A model generated the notes under the pieces. It searched no databases and was not told where the DNA came from. It was given only the letters and a program-made list of their open reading frames with translations. Below, piece by piece: positions 18,179 to 29,764 of a DNA stretch of 64,000 nt. The position numbers and the translations under genes are program-made. This DNA comes from Pseudoalteromonas ostreae (lineage in GTDB: Bacteria > Pseudomonadota > Gammaproteobacteria > Enterobacterales > Alteromonadaceae), in assembly GCF_018069805.1 (NCBI RefSeq), contig NZ_JAGPYN010000002.1, forward strand, positions 186,001 through 250,000. The letters run 5' to 3'. The number at the start of each line of letters is the position of its first letter. The stretch's first letter is position 1.

Positions 18179-18832
18179 TTAGCTGGCTGGTTCAGTCTGC
18201 GCAGCAAGCGCACTATATTTCTCACGTAACAGGTTAATTTTCGGGATACTTAGCTCTGTACCAAAGGCTTTAAAAAGCGCTAATACTTTTAAAATACCAT
18301 TATAAATATCTTGCTGCATAAGTTCACCGCTTAAGCGCCTCGCTTTAATATAAGGTGTCCAAAAACTGACGGTGATTTTTAACATATGAGCAAGTTCAAT
18401 GGCATCTTCATCATCAATAGCGATCATCCCACCTTCGCGCAGGCCAATTACAATTTCGCGTACTTGACTTAGCAAAGCGGCTTGAAACTCAATATAGTCT
18501 TTTTTCAATACCTCGTCGCGAGATAAAATATCACCCAAGTTGTCATAGAAAAAATGAAAACGCCACATCAAATCAAATAAAGCATCTAGATACCCTGTTA
18601 AATGCACCAGTGCTTCATCATGTTTTGCCATTGGTACAAACTGAGTGTGTAAATGCTTACTATATAATGCAAAAATATGGCGAATAATGTCTTCTTTATT
18701 TTTAAAGTGATAATAAAGATTGCCAGGACTGATCCCCATATGAGAAGCGATATGATTGGTTGTGACTGCACGCTCACCATGTTGATTAAATAGCATGATG
18801 CTAGTTTTAATAATTTTATCCTTGGTACTCAT
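18179..18832 (-). CDS. TetR-family transcriptional regulator
   Basis: This 217-residue protein has a typical TetR N-terminal helix-turn-helix (about 5-50; IIKTSIMLFNQHGERAVTTNHIASHMGISPGNLYYHFKNKEDII) and an all-helical C-terminal ligand domain of unknown specificity. It stands alone between thiI and divergent coaD, so its target cannot be inferred from an obvious partner. The regulator class is secure. Confidence 0.9.
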   Translation of the reverse strand: MSTKDKIIKTSIMLFNQHGERAVTTNHIASHMGISPGNLYYHFKNKEDIIRHIFALYSKHLHTQFVPMAKHDEALVHLTGYLDALFDLMWRFHFFYDNLGDILSRDEVLKKDYIEFQAALLSQVREIVIGLREGGMIAIDDEDAIELAHMLKITVSFWTPYIKARRLSGELMQQDIYNGILKVLALFKAFGTELSIPKINLLREKYSALAAQTEPAS

Positions 18833-19048
18833 ATCCTGCTACTCTGGTTGTTTTATTTAAGTAAATGCTCAGAATTCACTCAGTATTATTAGCCGCGCAG
18901 TATATAGAAATCTTATCCAATAAAATACAAACTTGAAAATTTCTAACCCATAATTCGTAGTTATTGCTTATTAATGAAATTAACTCATTTACCTATATAC
19001 CCAAACCAGCTCAATTTGCAGGCTGATCTAAACAACAAAGACTGTTAA

Positions 19049-20951
<1,903 letters not shown>

Positions 20952-20955
<4 letters not shown>

Positions 20956-21474
20956 ATTTTCGAAACGCAGGCCTGATGTTTATTTAGGCCTTTGATTACC
21001 CTAGCCTTTCTTAATAATTTGCTTAAGCCTAAAAAATCTTTATTTATAGCTAAGGCTGTTATCATCACCACATCGCATATATTAATGCCAAAAGAATAAA
21101 CAGACCAGAGCCACCAAGGCTCAGAATTTGATCGCACATAGATATCGCAATAAATTGCGGCAATTAAAATAGCATTTAAGATAAGCCCACACAATATAGC
21201 AATTAACTGGAGAGGGGCTAATCTTTTGATATCTGATCAACAACCCAATGCAAGTAAGAATGAGTAAATCGTATATAAACTAGTTCAAATAAATAATAGA
21301 TACTAAAGGGAGGTGTTCACTCGTTATATAAGAAAGCGCCATTATAAATGAAAATAGTACTATGCTTTTATTGGAGTTATTTATGTACAGTACCCTATTT
21401 AATAAAAAGACCATTAAGAATCCCCACTCGATAAATACACCGATGTACGGACCAACTACGTCATTTATAAACAT
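20952..21474 (-). pseudogene. Broken tandem copy of the adjacent five-TM membrane protein
   Basis: Two short frames together match the neighbouring 177-residue protein. The first (start 21474) matches its N-terminus (MFINDVVGPYIGVFIEWGFLM versus MYLTEHFGLSLGALVVWGFMM) and stops at a TAG (21280-21282). Reading on in the same frame gives YDLLILT, matching YDIATLS, up to about 21209-21217, where an AGCCCCTCTCC stretch shifts the frame by one base. The second frame then matches the C-terminus (WWLWSVYSFGINICDVVMI versus PWILWDVYSFGVNIIDFTMI). One stop plus one frameshift make it a pseudogene, unless it is a sequencing error. It starts three bases after the intact gene's stop. Confidence 0.75.
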
Positions 21475-21477
21475 AAG

Positions 21478-22011
21478 CTAAATGGAGTGTTTTACGTGGT
21501 GTGTTTTAAATAATGCTTTAATTGCATTTTTAAGCCTAATTAAACCTAAAATGTCACGATCGACAATCAAGGCTACTATCATTGTAAAATCAATGATATT
21601 TACACCAAAAGAGTATACATCCCAAAGAATCCATGGTTTTGTATTTTCAATGATATGCAGATCATAGTACATGCAAAGGAAAAGAAATGTATTCGCCAAA
21701 AGGCCGATAACTACATATACAAATGCAGGACTTTTTAAGCTAGCCTTTACTATAAATGCACCCGTTAATATTAGGCTTAATGTTGCTATATCATACAGAG
21801 CCCACTGTAGATATATTTCTGAATTTTCAAACCAAGTAAATAGGTGATCACTAACAAAATAAGAAATAAAAGCAACAAAAGAGGTAATTAACAGTACTTT
21901 ATCTCGCTTTAAATCAGCAAACCATAAAAATAAATTAAAAAAGAAAGCCATCATGAAGCCCCAAACTACTAGGGCCCCTAACGACAAACCAAAATGCTCT
22001 GTTAAATACAT
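21478..22011 (-). CDS. Five-TM membrane protein of unknown function
   Basis: I do not recognise this 177-residue protein. It has five hydrophobic segments (about 10-31, 38-58, 66-90, 95-115 and 122-147), charged residues mainly in the loops and a basic C-terminal tail (LIRLKNAIKALFKTHH). A decayed tandem copy follows directly. It begins 17 bases after the stop of the small gene at 22029-22241, so the two may be co-transcribed. The ribosome site is weak (GAGTGAC). Probably lineage-specific. Confidence 0.6.
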   Translation of the reverse strand: MYLTEHFGLSLGALVVWGFMMAFFFNLFLWFADLKRDKVLLITSFVAFISYFVSDHLFTWFENSEIYLQWALYDIATLSLILTGAFIVKASLKSPAFVYVVIGLLANTFLFLCMYYDLHIIENTKPWILWDVYSFGVNIIDFTMIVALIVDRDILGLIRLKNAIKALFKTHHVKHSI

Positions 22012-22028
22012 CTGTCACTCATAAGAAT

Positions 22029-22241
22029 CTATCTAGGGCGTTTATCTGGGTCTAATACAATAATCCCACCGCCACGTTGAATTTCAGCTTCGCCTTTTGA
22101 TGCTAGCAAAGCTTCTTGAGATATAGACACTGTATCAGATTGTAAGGTTTTATTGCTAGCGCTTTGTTCAAGTGCTGGCTTTGATTGTTGCATATTATTA
22201 TATGCTTGCATTTGCAATTGGTTATTAGCAGTAATTTGCAT
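22029..22241 (-). CDS. Small Gln/Asn-rich protein of unknown function
   Basis: This 70-residue soluble-looking protein has a Gln/Asn/Met-rich first half (MQITANNQLQMQAYNNMQQ), a SDTVSISQEALLASKGE core and a GGGIIVLDPDKRPR tail. The DTVSIS-x-x-A pattern recalls short tail segments found in some flagellar or motility-associated small proteins, but that is a weak resemblance only. AAGGA lies just before the ATG, which supports a real gene. It heads the group of membrane-protein genes at 21478 and 20952. Confidence 0.55.
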   Translation of the reverse strand: MQITANNQLQMQAYNNMQQSKPALEQSASNKTLQSDTVSISQEALLASKGEAEIQRGGGIIVLDPDKRPR

Positions 22242-22474
22242 TAGATTAATCCTTTCAATAAATGTTGAATAAATGGCTCATTAAATAAACCACTGTTTTT
22301 AACGCTCTGATAACTTCTTGGCGCTTATAAGATGAACACACACTGAGTCATCGTACACTTTTATAGCAAGCAATTACCGATCCAACATTTTAGAAAGCGA
22401 TCTTTTTTGATATTTAATTTGGTACAACATATCCCACACAACAGGTCATACCAGGTAAGATAAGGCATAAAAAA

Positions 22475-22496
22475 ACGCACAGGGGTAACCGTACGT
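22475..22496 (-). terminator. Possible terminator of argH(A)
   Basis: ACGCAC pairs imperfectly with GTACGT, and the minus strand then runs into seven T. It lies 19 bases after the argH(A) stop. The stem is short, so confidence is low. Confidence 0.4.
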
Positions 22497-22515
22497 CTTT
22501 TACATCCAGGGATTT

Positions 22516-24381
22516 CTAGGCCACGTTTTTACACGGGATCTCCGCATTACTACTTAGCTTCAAAATAAATTCCATTGCGACTTCATCGCAATTGTCTCTG
22601 CGTAAACACAGTTCACAATCTTTCATTACCTTTTCCGGTAAGCTATCTTTCGTACAGAATGTGAAACCTTGCTTTTCAAAGAAATCAGGTACTCGCGTCA
22701 AAACAATGATGCGATTGAGTGCCAATTTTTTGGCTTTAACTAATAAATGTTCAACTAACTGACGACCTTGCCCAGTAATACCTGTTTCAGGATCTATCCC
22801 TAGCGAGCGAATCTCAGCAAGGCCTGTATCGTAAATGTAAAGCGATGCGCAGCCCGAGACTTTTCCAGCCACTTCAGTTACTGCAAACTCATTAATTGAG
22901 TGCACCATGTCGCTTTTAGCACGCGGTAGATTTTCACCTACTGTAGCCCAGTGCTGGATCAGCTTAGCTATCGACTCAACATCATCAAGATTGGCATCAC
23001 GAACCGTTATTTGCTGTTTTTTTTTGGCATCTTTAACTGCAACTGTAACTTGCTCTAATGATGTACCACCTAGTGCTTGACGCGCTTTTATACATGCGTC
23101 TATCTCGAGTACAGCATATACGTCCGGTGCAAAAATACTATGCACCGATTGGAATTGTTCTAAACTTAAATCTTCTAAGTTACTCCCTTGTGCGATAGCC
23201 ATTTGTACCAATACACCAACAATATGATGACCTTCCCTAAAAGGGATCCCTTTAGCTACTAAGTAATCGGCAAGTTCGGTGGCATTTGAATGCCCGCCTT
23301 TAGCTGCGGCTAAAGTACGCTCACCGTTAACTTTTACGCCTTTAATGCAGGCTTGCGCCATATGAATACAGGCAAGCCAGGTTGGCATTGCATCAAACAA
23401 ACCTTCTTTGTCTTCTTGCATATCTTTATTATAAGCAAGCGGTAGTGCTTTTAATGTCATCATCATGGCGCTAAATGCACCAAATACACGCCCCGTTTTA
23501 CCACGAATAAGTTCTAATGCGTCTGGGTTTTTCTTTTGTGGCATTAGTGACGAACCAGAGGTCACGTTATCAGCCAACTCAATGAAACCCGCTTCACCTG
23601 AGTTATAGAAGATCAGATCTTCTGCCATACGTGATAAATGAATCATAGAAATTGATGCACAACTTAATAGCTCAACCACAAAATCACGATCTGATACGGC
23701 ATCTAAACTATTTTTAGTCGCAGCGGTAAAACCTAGCCCTACGGCAAGTGTTTGCCGATCAATTGGGTACGCAGTACCGGCAAGAGCACCACTGCCTAAT
23801 GGGCAAAAGTTCATCCGCGCTTTTGCATCGGCTAAACGACTTTCATCACGTTCGATCATTTCAACATACGCCATACACCAATGACTAAATAGTAATGGTT
23901 GAGCACGCTGTAAATGGGTGTAACCTGGTAAAATAGTACCCAACTCACGCTCAGCCAACGCGATAAACTCACCTTTTAACTGACCAAGCGCCGCAAGTAA
24001 GTGATCTGCGGTATCGCGACACCATAAACGAAAATCAGTGGCGACTTGGTCGTTACGGCTACGTCCGGTGTGAAGCTTTTTAGCTAAATCGCCTACTTTT
24101 TCGATCAAAGCAGCTTCAACATGAGAGTGGATATCTTCAGCTCCTGACGTTGCCACCGCTTGTGGATCCGCTTTTACTTCGTCGAGTAATTCATTTAATG
24201 CCGCTACCAGTGATTGATGCTCACTACTACTTAGTACATCAACTTGCTTTAGGGCCCCAGCCCAGGCAACAGAGCCGACAATGTCTTGCTCTGCTAGTTG
24301 ATAATCAAAGGGAAGTGAGTCGTTAAATTGTTTAAACGCCTCATCTGGACCCGTAGAAAAACGTCCGCCCCATAATGCCAT
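22516..24381 (-). CDS. argH: Argininosuccinate lyase fused to N-acetylglutamate synthase domain
   Basis: This 621-residue fusion has the lyase as its first 455 or so residues ([52 protein letters not shown]). A GNAT domain follows (about 458-600; [55 protein letters not shown]), of the short ArgA type. It therefore should perform both the last step (release of arginine and fumarate) and the first step (acetylation of glutamate) of the pathway. This argH(A) form is known from Moritella and other marine gammaproteobacteria. It ends the arg run, 58 bases after argG. Confidence 0.96.
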   Translation of the reverse strand: MALWGGRFSTGPDEAFKQFNDSLPFDYQLAEQDIVGSVAWAGALKQVDVLSSSEHQSLVAALNELLDEVKADPQAVATSGAEDIHSHVEAALIEKVGDLAKKLHTGRSRNDQVATDFRLWCRDTADHLLAALGQLKGEFIALAERELGTILPGYTHLQRAQPLLFSHWCMAYVEMIERDESRLADAKARMNFCPLGSGALAGTAYPIDRQTLAVGLGFTAATKNSLDAVSDRDFVVELLSCASISMIHLSRMAEDLIFYNSGEAGFIELADNVTSGSSLMPQKKNPDALELIRGKTGRVFGAFSAMMMTLKALPLAYNKDMQEDKEGLFDAMPTWLACIHMAQACIKGVKVNGERTLAAAKGGHSNATELADYLVAKGIPFREGHHIVGVLVQMAIAQGSNLEDLSLEQFQSVHSIFAPDVYAVLEIDACIKARQALGGTSLEQVTVAVKDAKKKQQITVRDANLDDVESIAKLIQHWATVGENLPRAKSDMVHSINEFAVTEVAGKVSGCASLYIYDTGLAEIRSLGIDPETGITGQGRQLVEHLLVKAKKLALNRIIVLTRVPDFFEKQGFTFCTKDSLPEKVMKDCELCLRRDNCDEVAMEFILKLSSNAEIPCKNVA

Positions 24382-24439
24382 GAAATCTCTCCAAACCCTT
24401 GAAATTACCCCGCCTTATAGTAACGGGGCTGTAGTAAAA

Positions 24440-25642
24440 TTACTTTTTCGCTAGTGCTGAAATTCTGCTTGAAAGCGAGAATAAACGAATAAAGCCTTCA
24501 GCATGCGATTGGTCATACACATCATCTGCACCAAATGTTGCAAAATCTTCGCTGTATAAGCTATTTGGTGATTTTTTCTGAACCGCAGTTACTTGACCCT
24601 TGTAAAGTTTAACTACAACTTCACCGGTAGCGACCGTTGATAACGCTTCTGCCCCCGCTAAAATTGAATCTTTAAGCGGCGTAAACCAGCGACCGTCATA
24701 CACTAAGTGCGAAAATTCGCCGCCCAGTACTTCTTTCCATTTGCGGCTTGCTTTATCAAGTACCAACTCATCAATTGCTTGTAATGCCGCCATGATCACT
24801 GTGCCACCAGGGGTTTCATAACAACCACGGGATTTCATGCCCACTAAACGGTTTTCAACGATATCAACACGACCCACACCATGTGGGGATGCAATATCAT
24901 TAAGTTTAACTAGACAATCATACGGTTTAAGCTGCTTGCCATTTACCGCAACCACCTCACCTTCGACCACATTTAAGGTAACAAATTCAGGCTCATTCGG
25001 TGCTTGCTCTGGTGAGTTAGTCCAGGTCCACACTTGCTCACTTGGTTGGCACCACGGATCTTCAAGCTCACCGCCTTCATGAGAAATGTGCCATGCGTTT
25101 GCATCACGGCTGTAGATTTTAGTTGCTGATGCTGAACATGGAATATCACGCTCAGCTAAGTAATCAAGTAATGATTCACGACTTGATAAGTCCCACTCAC
25201 GCCATGGCGCAATCACCTGAAGATCTGGAGCAAGCGCGGCAAAACAAGATTCAAAACGTACTTGGTCGTTACCTTTACCTGTACAACCATGAGAAAGTGC
25301 ATCTGCACCTACTTTGCGAGCAATTTCAACCTGCGCTTTAGCGATAATAGGACGTGCCATTGACGTACCAAGTAAATAAGTACCTTCGTAAATTGAACCG
25401 GTTTTTAACGTTGGGTAAATATAATCACTTACCATTTCGTCTTTTAAGTCAACTACATAACATTCAGACGCACCAGATGCGATCGCTTTTGCTTCAACAC
25501 CTTCAAGCTCTTCTGCGCCTTGACCTACATCAGCCACGAATGCAATAACTTCACAGCCATAGTTTTCTTTTAACCATGGCACGATGGCCGACGTATCTAA
25601 ACCACCAGAATAGGCTAATACAACTTTTTTAATTGAGCTCAC
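24440..25642 (-). CDS. argG: Argininosuccinate synthase
   Basis: ArgG joins citrulline and aspartate with ATP to give argininosuccinate. At 400 residues it is the short (non-E. coli) form. The N-terminal PP-loop is [14 protein letters not shown] (about 7-20), followed by [19 protein letters not shown] [15 protein letters not shown] (about 116-130) and the [19 protein letters not shown] block (about 174-192). It starts nine bases after the argF stop, within the same run. Confidence 0.97.
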   Translation of the reverse strand: MSSIKKVVLAYSGGLDTSAIVPWLKENYGCEVIAFVADVGQGAEELEGVEAKAIASGASECYVVDLKDEMVSDYIYPTLKTGSIYEGTYLLGTSMARPIIAKAQVEIARKVGADALSHGCTGKGNDQVRFESCFAALAPDLQVIAPWREWDLSSRESLLDYLAERDIPCSASATKIYSRDANAWHISHEGGELEDPWCQPSEQVWTWTNSPEQAPNEPEFVTLNVVEGEVVAVNGKQLKPYDCLVKLNDIASPHGVGRVDIVENRLVGMKSRGCYETPGGTVIMAALQAIDELVLDKASRKWKEVLGGEFSHLVYDGRWFTPLKDSILAGAEALSTVATGEVVVKLYKGQVTAVQKKSPNSLYSEDFATFGADDVYDQSHAEGFIRLFSLSSRISALAKK

Positions 25643-25651
25643 AGGTGTTCC

Positions 25652-26572
25652 TTAAACAAAATTTGGATTTAATAATGAAACAAGCAACGCGTTTTGCGCA
25701 TGCATACGGTTTTCTGCTTGTTGTATAATTTTTGACGCAGGACCGTCCATTACTTCTGAAGTAATTTCAAACTCCCGATGTGCAGGCTGGCAATGCAACA
25801 CAGTGTCAGCCCCTGTTTGTTCAAGTAATGCGGCATTTAATTGATACGGCATGTACTTTTCTTTTACTTGTTCAAGCGGTGTGTCGTCGCCCATCGATAC
25901 CCATGTATCAGTATACACAGCATTTGCGCCAACAGCGGCTTCAATACGGTCGCTTACCATCACAGACGCGCCGTTCATAGCTGCAATTTGCTCAGCCTGC
26001 TTTAAAATTTGCGAGTCTGGTGAACTGCCCTTAGGGCATACGGCAACAAAATCCGTACCTAAAGTAGCCGCTAGTAACATCAGTGAATGGGTTACGTTGT
26101 TACCTTCACCTAAATAAGCGAGTTTTAGCTGGCTCACATCACCATACACTTCTTGTAATGTTAAAAAGTCTGCCAATGCCTGGCATGGGTGATATAAGTC
26201 ACACAAACTGTTGACCACAGGTACGCTTGAAAATTCAGCAAGTGTGGTTAATGTTTTATGTTGATATACCCGTGCCACAATACCATCAGCCCAACTGGCA
26301 ATATTTAATGCAAAATCTTTTACTGATTCACGAGCGCCCATGGCACCATTTTGTGAATCAAGATACACAGCATGACCACCTAACTTATTGATACCAATAT
26401 CAAATGATAAACGCGTACGTAAGCTTGGTTTTTCAAATAACGTAACCACCGATTTGCCAGCCAGTGCTTGCCTAAAATCAGCGGGGTTAGCTTTAATTTT
26501 TTGCGCAAGCTTAAGTAATTTAAGTGCGCCTTGTTGGTCTAACTCTAGACCCGATAAAAAATGATTAAACAT
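25652..26572 (-). CDS. argF: Ornithine carbamoyltransferase
   Basis: This enzyme makes citrulline from ornithine and carbamoyl phosphate. At 306 residues, it shows the carbamoyl-phosphate motif SLRTR (about 50), HPCQALADF (about 130) and the ornithine-type DTWVSMG loop (about 225). The usual HCLP active-site motif reads HCQPAHR here (about 265), a Leu-to-Gln change next to the catalytic Cys. I chose the ATG at 26572, seven bases after the argB stop, because the protein then starts like family members (MFNHFLSGLEL); the open frame begins at 26617 inside argB. Confidence 0.93.
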   Translation of the reverse strand: MFNHFLSGLELDQQGALKLLKLAQKIKANPADFRQALAGKSVVTLFEKPSLRTRLSFDIGINKLGGHAVYLDSQNGAMGARESVKDFALNIASWADGIVARVYQHKTLTTLAEFSSVPVVNSLCDLYHPCQALADFLTLQEVYGDVSQLKLAYLGEGNNVTHSLMLLAATLGTDFVAVCPKGSSPDSQILKQAEQIAAMNGASVMVSDRIEAAVGANAVYTDTWVSMGDDTPLEQVKEKYMPYQLNAALLEQTGADTVLHCQPAHREFEITSEVMDGPASKIIQQAENRMHAQNALLVSLLNPNFV

Positions 26573-26579
26573 ATAAAAC

Positions 26580-27341
26580 CTATGGCGTAATTTTTGTTCC
26601 GACGTGCTCACCCGCAAGTAGAGCTACTAAGTTTTCTGGCTTTTGCCAACTCGAGATATAAACGCCACGTCGTAAGTGTTGGGCAGCAAGAAGGCTGGTC
26701 TTAACTTTGACCTCCATCCCACCCCAAATTACTCCTTCTGCAATTAAAGTATTGATCTGATTTGTGTCAAGTTGATGTAACGGCTGTTTATTTGCATCAA
26801 GCACCGCTACTACATCGGTCATAAAAATAATTTCTGCATCGAGCTCTTTCGCAATTGCTGCAGCTGCTTCATCCGCATTAACGTTATACCAAAGGCCATC
26901 ATCACCAAAAGCAATTGAACTCACCAGCGGTAAGCGCCCCAATTTTAGTAATTCAGGAATAACGCTCTGCACACCACTATCGCACTGCCCTACTTGACCA
27001 AGTGCTTTAAGCTTTTGCGACGAAATAATGCCCGCTTCGTATAAACTCAGCCCGACTGGTTTATGACCTGCGATAATTGCTTGACTCATTAATTGTTTAT
27101 TAGCACACCCAGCAAGCGCGCCAACAATGTAAGGCATTTGCTCTTTAGGACTAATACGTAAGCCCTGATGTTTAGCACTGGCAAAGCCCGCTTCTTTTAA
27201 CCAACTATCAACTAACGCCCCACCACCATGCACAATCACAAACTGTGCTTGAGTTTGTGAGGCAAGCACTTCAAATAACGCTTTAGCCGCGTTTTCCGTA
27301 TTGAGTACTGCACCACCGAGTTTGATGACCCATGTTTGCAT
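26580..27341 (-). CDS. argB: Acetylglutamate kinase
   Basis: ArgB phosphorylates N-acetylglutamate. The 253-residue protein has the N-terminal KLGGAVL and VHGGGALVD motifs (about 7-13 and 38-46), VNADEAAAAIA (about 153-163) and IFMTDVVAVLD (about 170-180), all of the amino-acid kinase fold. It lies five bases after argC in the arg run. Confidence 0.96.
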   Translation of the reverse strand: MQTWVIKLGGAVLNTENAAKALFEVLASQTQAQFVIVHGGGALVDSWLKEAGFASAKHQGLRISPKEQMPYIVGALAGCANKQLMSQAIIAGHKPVGLSLYEAGIISSQKLKALGQVGQCDSGVQSVIPELLKLGRLPLVSSIAFGDDGLWYNVNADEAAAAIAKELDAEIIFMTDVVAVLDANKQPLHQLDTNQINTLIAEGVIWGGMEVKVKTSLLAAQHLRRGVYISSWQKPENLVALLAGEHVGTKITP

Positions 27342-27346
27342 TACTG

Positions 27347-28351
27347 TTACCCTTTTAAACCAGTGCTATGAGGTAACCCCATAGCTAAATTAATACATTG
27401 CAGTGCTTGACCCGCAGCACCTTTTAATAAATTATCAATCGCCGCCATGACTATCAGTTGACTACCTTGTTGTTGCCAAGCGATGTCCACAAATGGCTGC
27501 TTAGCCACCCCTTTAATTGAAGGTATTTTATTGCCCAGCAATCGAATCAACGGCTCATCAGCAAGCACTTGATAAGCTTGCGCGACTTGCTCAGGGGTAA
27601 CATCTGCTTTTAATTGCACATAGATAGTTTCTAAAATTCCCCGTGGGAAATTGCCTAAATGCGGCGTAAATAGCACCTTGTGATCTAAATGCTGCTCAAT
27701 CTCAGGACTGTGTCTATGATTAAACAATCCATAAGGTGCAAGCGATACTTCACAAAAATGCGTGGCGACACTCGCTTTACGTCCCGCACCGGTTACACCC
27801 GATACCGCATTAATAATAATGGTTTGCTCGGCTAATAAGCCGGCTTGCTGCAGTGGCTTTAACGCATTTAATGCAGCGGTTGGATAACAGCCCGCTACGG
27901 CGACTAGCTGCGCTTTTGCAATCGCTTCACTATTCCATTCAGCCAAGCCATAAGCAGCTTCATTTAATAATTCGGTATGTTGATGTTCAAAACCATAGTA
28001 GGTTTGATAATCTTTATTGCTGCTTAAACGGTAACCACCCGATAAATCAAATACTTTCTTACCCATCTTCAAAAAACGTGGCGCTAAATCAACACTCACT
28101 TTATGATCAGTACATAAACACACAAAATCTGCAGAGCTTTCGATATCGTTATATGCACTTTCGCCAAGCGGCAATAAAGGAGAATCAAGTAAACCAACAT
28201 GCTCAGGATACAAGTCGCTTAATAGCTTACCTTTGTCTAAGCTTTGCTCAGACACATAACACGCAGCTAGAGTTAACTGCGGATGTTTTACGACTAAACT
28301 TGCTAATTCTGCGCCGCTATAACCACTTGCGCCAATAATCACTACTTTCAT
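27347..28351 (-). CDS. argC: N-acetyl-gamma-glutamyl-phosphate reductase
   Basis: ArgC reduces acetylglutamyl phosphate with NADPH to the semialdehyde. The 334-residue protein starts MKVVIIGASGYSGAELASLV (nucleotide-binding) and has the catalytic Cys in AVAGCYPTAALNAL (about 152-165), plus the HRHSPEIEQHL and FTPHLGNFPRG blocks. It is the first gene of the minus-strand arg run and is divergent from argE across ArgR-like sites. Confidence 0.97.
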   Translation of the reverse strand: MKVVIIGASGYSGAELASLVVKHPQLTLAACYVSEQSLDKGKLLSDLYPEHVGLLDSPLLPLGESAYNDIESSADFVCLCTDHKVSVDLAPRFLKMGKKVFDLSGGYRLSSNKDYQTYYGFEHQHTELLNEAAYGLAEWNSEAIAKAQLVAVAGCYPTAALNALKPLQQAGLLAEQTIIINAVSGVTGAGRKASVATHFCEVSLAPYGLFNHRHSPEIEQHLDHKVLFTPHLGNFPRGILETIYVQLKADVTPEQVAQAYQVLADEPLIRLLGNKIPSIKGVAKQPFVDIAWQQQGSQLIVMAAIDNLLKGAAGQALQCINLAMGLPHSTGLKG

Positions 28352-28444
28352 TCGTTACTCTTTTTGGGTTGTGCTACTACATTTACATTCAAATCGGGTT
28401 AGACAGTGTATAAACACACTGTGTTGGGAATGAAACTGGATTAT

Positions 28445-28462
28445 CGTCGTTTTATATTCATT
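28445..28462 (+). promoter_or_regulatory. Weaker ArgR-like half-site
   Basis: CGTCGTTTTATATTCATT has an intact right half (ATTCA) and matches the ARG-box consensus at 14 of 18 positions. ArgR normally binds paired boxes. This one lies 47 bases from the stronger box, so it may belong to argC. Confidence 0.4.
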
Positions 28463-28491
28463 GCGTCGCTTTAATATATTTATGCTTAAAA

Positions 28492-28509
28492 AGTGAATTG
28501 ATATTCATC
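28492..28509 (+). promoter_or_regulatory. ArgR box
   Basis: AGTGAATTGATATTCATC matches the ARG-box consensus TNTGAATWWWWATTCANW at 16 of 18 positions. It lies between divergent argC and argE, 57 bases before the argE start, and fits repression of both by ArgR with arginine. Confidence 0.75.
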
Positions 28510-28565
28510 ATAAATACTTTTATATTGTTATGCAATTAGATTGAATAATTAATTTGGATTTTTTT

Positions 28566-29714
28566 ATGCCTTTACCGTCTTTTTTGTCCATGTATCAGCA
28601 GTTGATTGCCGCCCCTTCCATTAGTGCCATGGATGAATCGTTAGCTATGAGTAATAAAGGCGTGATCGACCTACTTGCCAATTGGTGTACTAGCTTAGGT
28701 TTTGAATGCGAAATTACTGAGTTGTCAGGCCCTAAAGGTCGTTTTAACTTACTCGCAAAACGTGGCCAGGGAGATGGTGGTTTAATGCTTGCCGGTCACA
28801 CCGACACAGTCCCATTTGATGATAGTCGCTGGAATTATGATCCGTTTAAATTAAGTGAAAATGATAATAAACTGTATGGTTTAGGTAGTATCGATATGAA
28901 AGGTTTTTTTGCATTTGTACTGCAAGCAATTAGCAAACTCGATGCAACAACGCAAACCCAGCCCATTTTAATTTTAGCCACCGCCGATGAAGAAACGACC
29001 ATGGCCGGTGCACAGCAAATTTGCAAGCATCCAAACTTAAAACCTGCCCGCTGTATTATTGGTGAACCTACTGATATGACGCCAGTATTTACACATAAAG
29101 GACATATGAGCACAGCCATTCGAGTAGTTGGCCGCTCAGGTCATAGTTCTGATCCTGAACGTGGTTTAAATGCCATTGAAGTGATGCATAAAGTAATTGC
29201 AAAATTGTTACTTTTAAAAGAAGAGTTAAAGAATAAATATTCAGTAGAGCACTTTATTATTCCCTATCCAACATTAAACCTAGGCCATATTCACGGTGGC
29301 GATAACGCAAATCGTATTTGCGGCTGCTGTGAAATGCACATTGATATGCGCCCATTGCCAGGTTTAAGCGTGCAAGAACTGCAAATGATGTTGTTAAAAA
29401 TCGCAGCAGAAATTAATAACCAATGCCCAGATGCAGTGAGTGTGCTGGATATGCATGAGCCTATTCCTGCTTTTACTGGCAGTACTGACACAGCATTAGT
29501 GCAACTTGCAGAAAAGATATCCGGCGAGCAAGCTGTGGCAGTAAATTACTGCACAGAAGCACCGTTTATTCAGCAGCTTGGCTGCGAGACTATCGTAATG
29601 GGGCCTGGCTCCATTAACCAAGCCCATCAACCGGATGAGTTTTTAGCTATGGAAAAAATAAAACCGTCACAACATATGATTAGTGAAATGATTAAAGCCA
29701 GTTGTTTTAGCTGA
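28566..29714 (+). CDS. argE: Acetylornithine deacetylase
   Basis: ArgE hydrolyses N-acetylornithine to ornithine, making the pathway linear here. The 382-residue metallopeptidase (M20 family) shows [11 protein letters not shown] (about 74-84, first metal His), [10 protein letters not shown] (about 104-113), [12 protein letters not shown] (about 138-149, catalytic Glu) and the C-terminal [14 protein letters not shown] chose the ATG at 28566, which matches the E. coli N-terminus; the frame also opens at a TTG four codons earlier. It is divergent from argC. Confidence 0.96.
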   Translation: MPLPSFLSMYQQLIAAPSISAMDESLAMSNKGVIDLLANWCTSLGFECEITELSGPKGRFNLLAKRGQGDGGLMLAGHTDTVPFDDSRWNYDPFKLSENDNKLYGLGSIDMKGFFAFVLQAISKLDATTQTQPILILATADEETTMAGAQQICKHPNLKPARCIIGEPTDMTPVFTHKGHMSTAIRVVGRSGHSSDPERGLNAIEVMHKVIAKLLLLKEELKNKYSVEHFIIPYPTLNLGHIHGGDNANRICGCCEMHIDMRPLPGLSVQELQMMLLKIAAEINNQCPDAVSVLDMHEPIPAFTGSTDTALVQLAEKISGEQAVAVNYCTEAPFIQQLGCETIVMGPGSINQAHQPDEFLAMEKIKPSQHMISEMIKASCFS

Positions 29715-29728
29715 ACAGTAAAAAGCAA

Positions 29729-29756
29729 CGGCACTGCTTTATTTAAAGAAGTGCCG
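29729..29756 (-). terminator. Hairpin between argE and panP
   Basis: CGGCACT and AGTGCCG pair, with an inner CTTT/AAAG stem. It lies between convergent genes, eight bases from the panP stop. A T-rich stretch (GCTTTTTAC) follows on the minus strand. Confidence 0.55.
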
Positions 29757-29764
29757 CTATACAA

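Noticed and set aside
26573..26617. N-terminal extension of ArgF
   Set aside because: It overlaps the end of argB, has no ribosome site and does not resemble ArgF N-termini.
27853..28338. 161-residue plus-strand open frame
   Set aside because: It lies entirely inside argC on the opposite strand, has no ribosome site and shows no recognisable domain.
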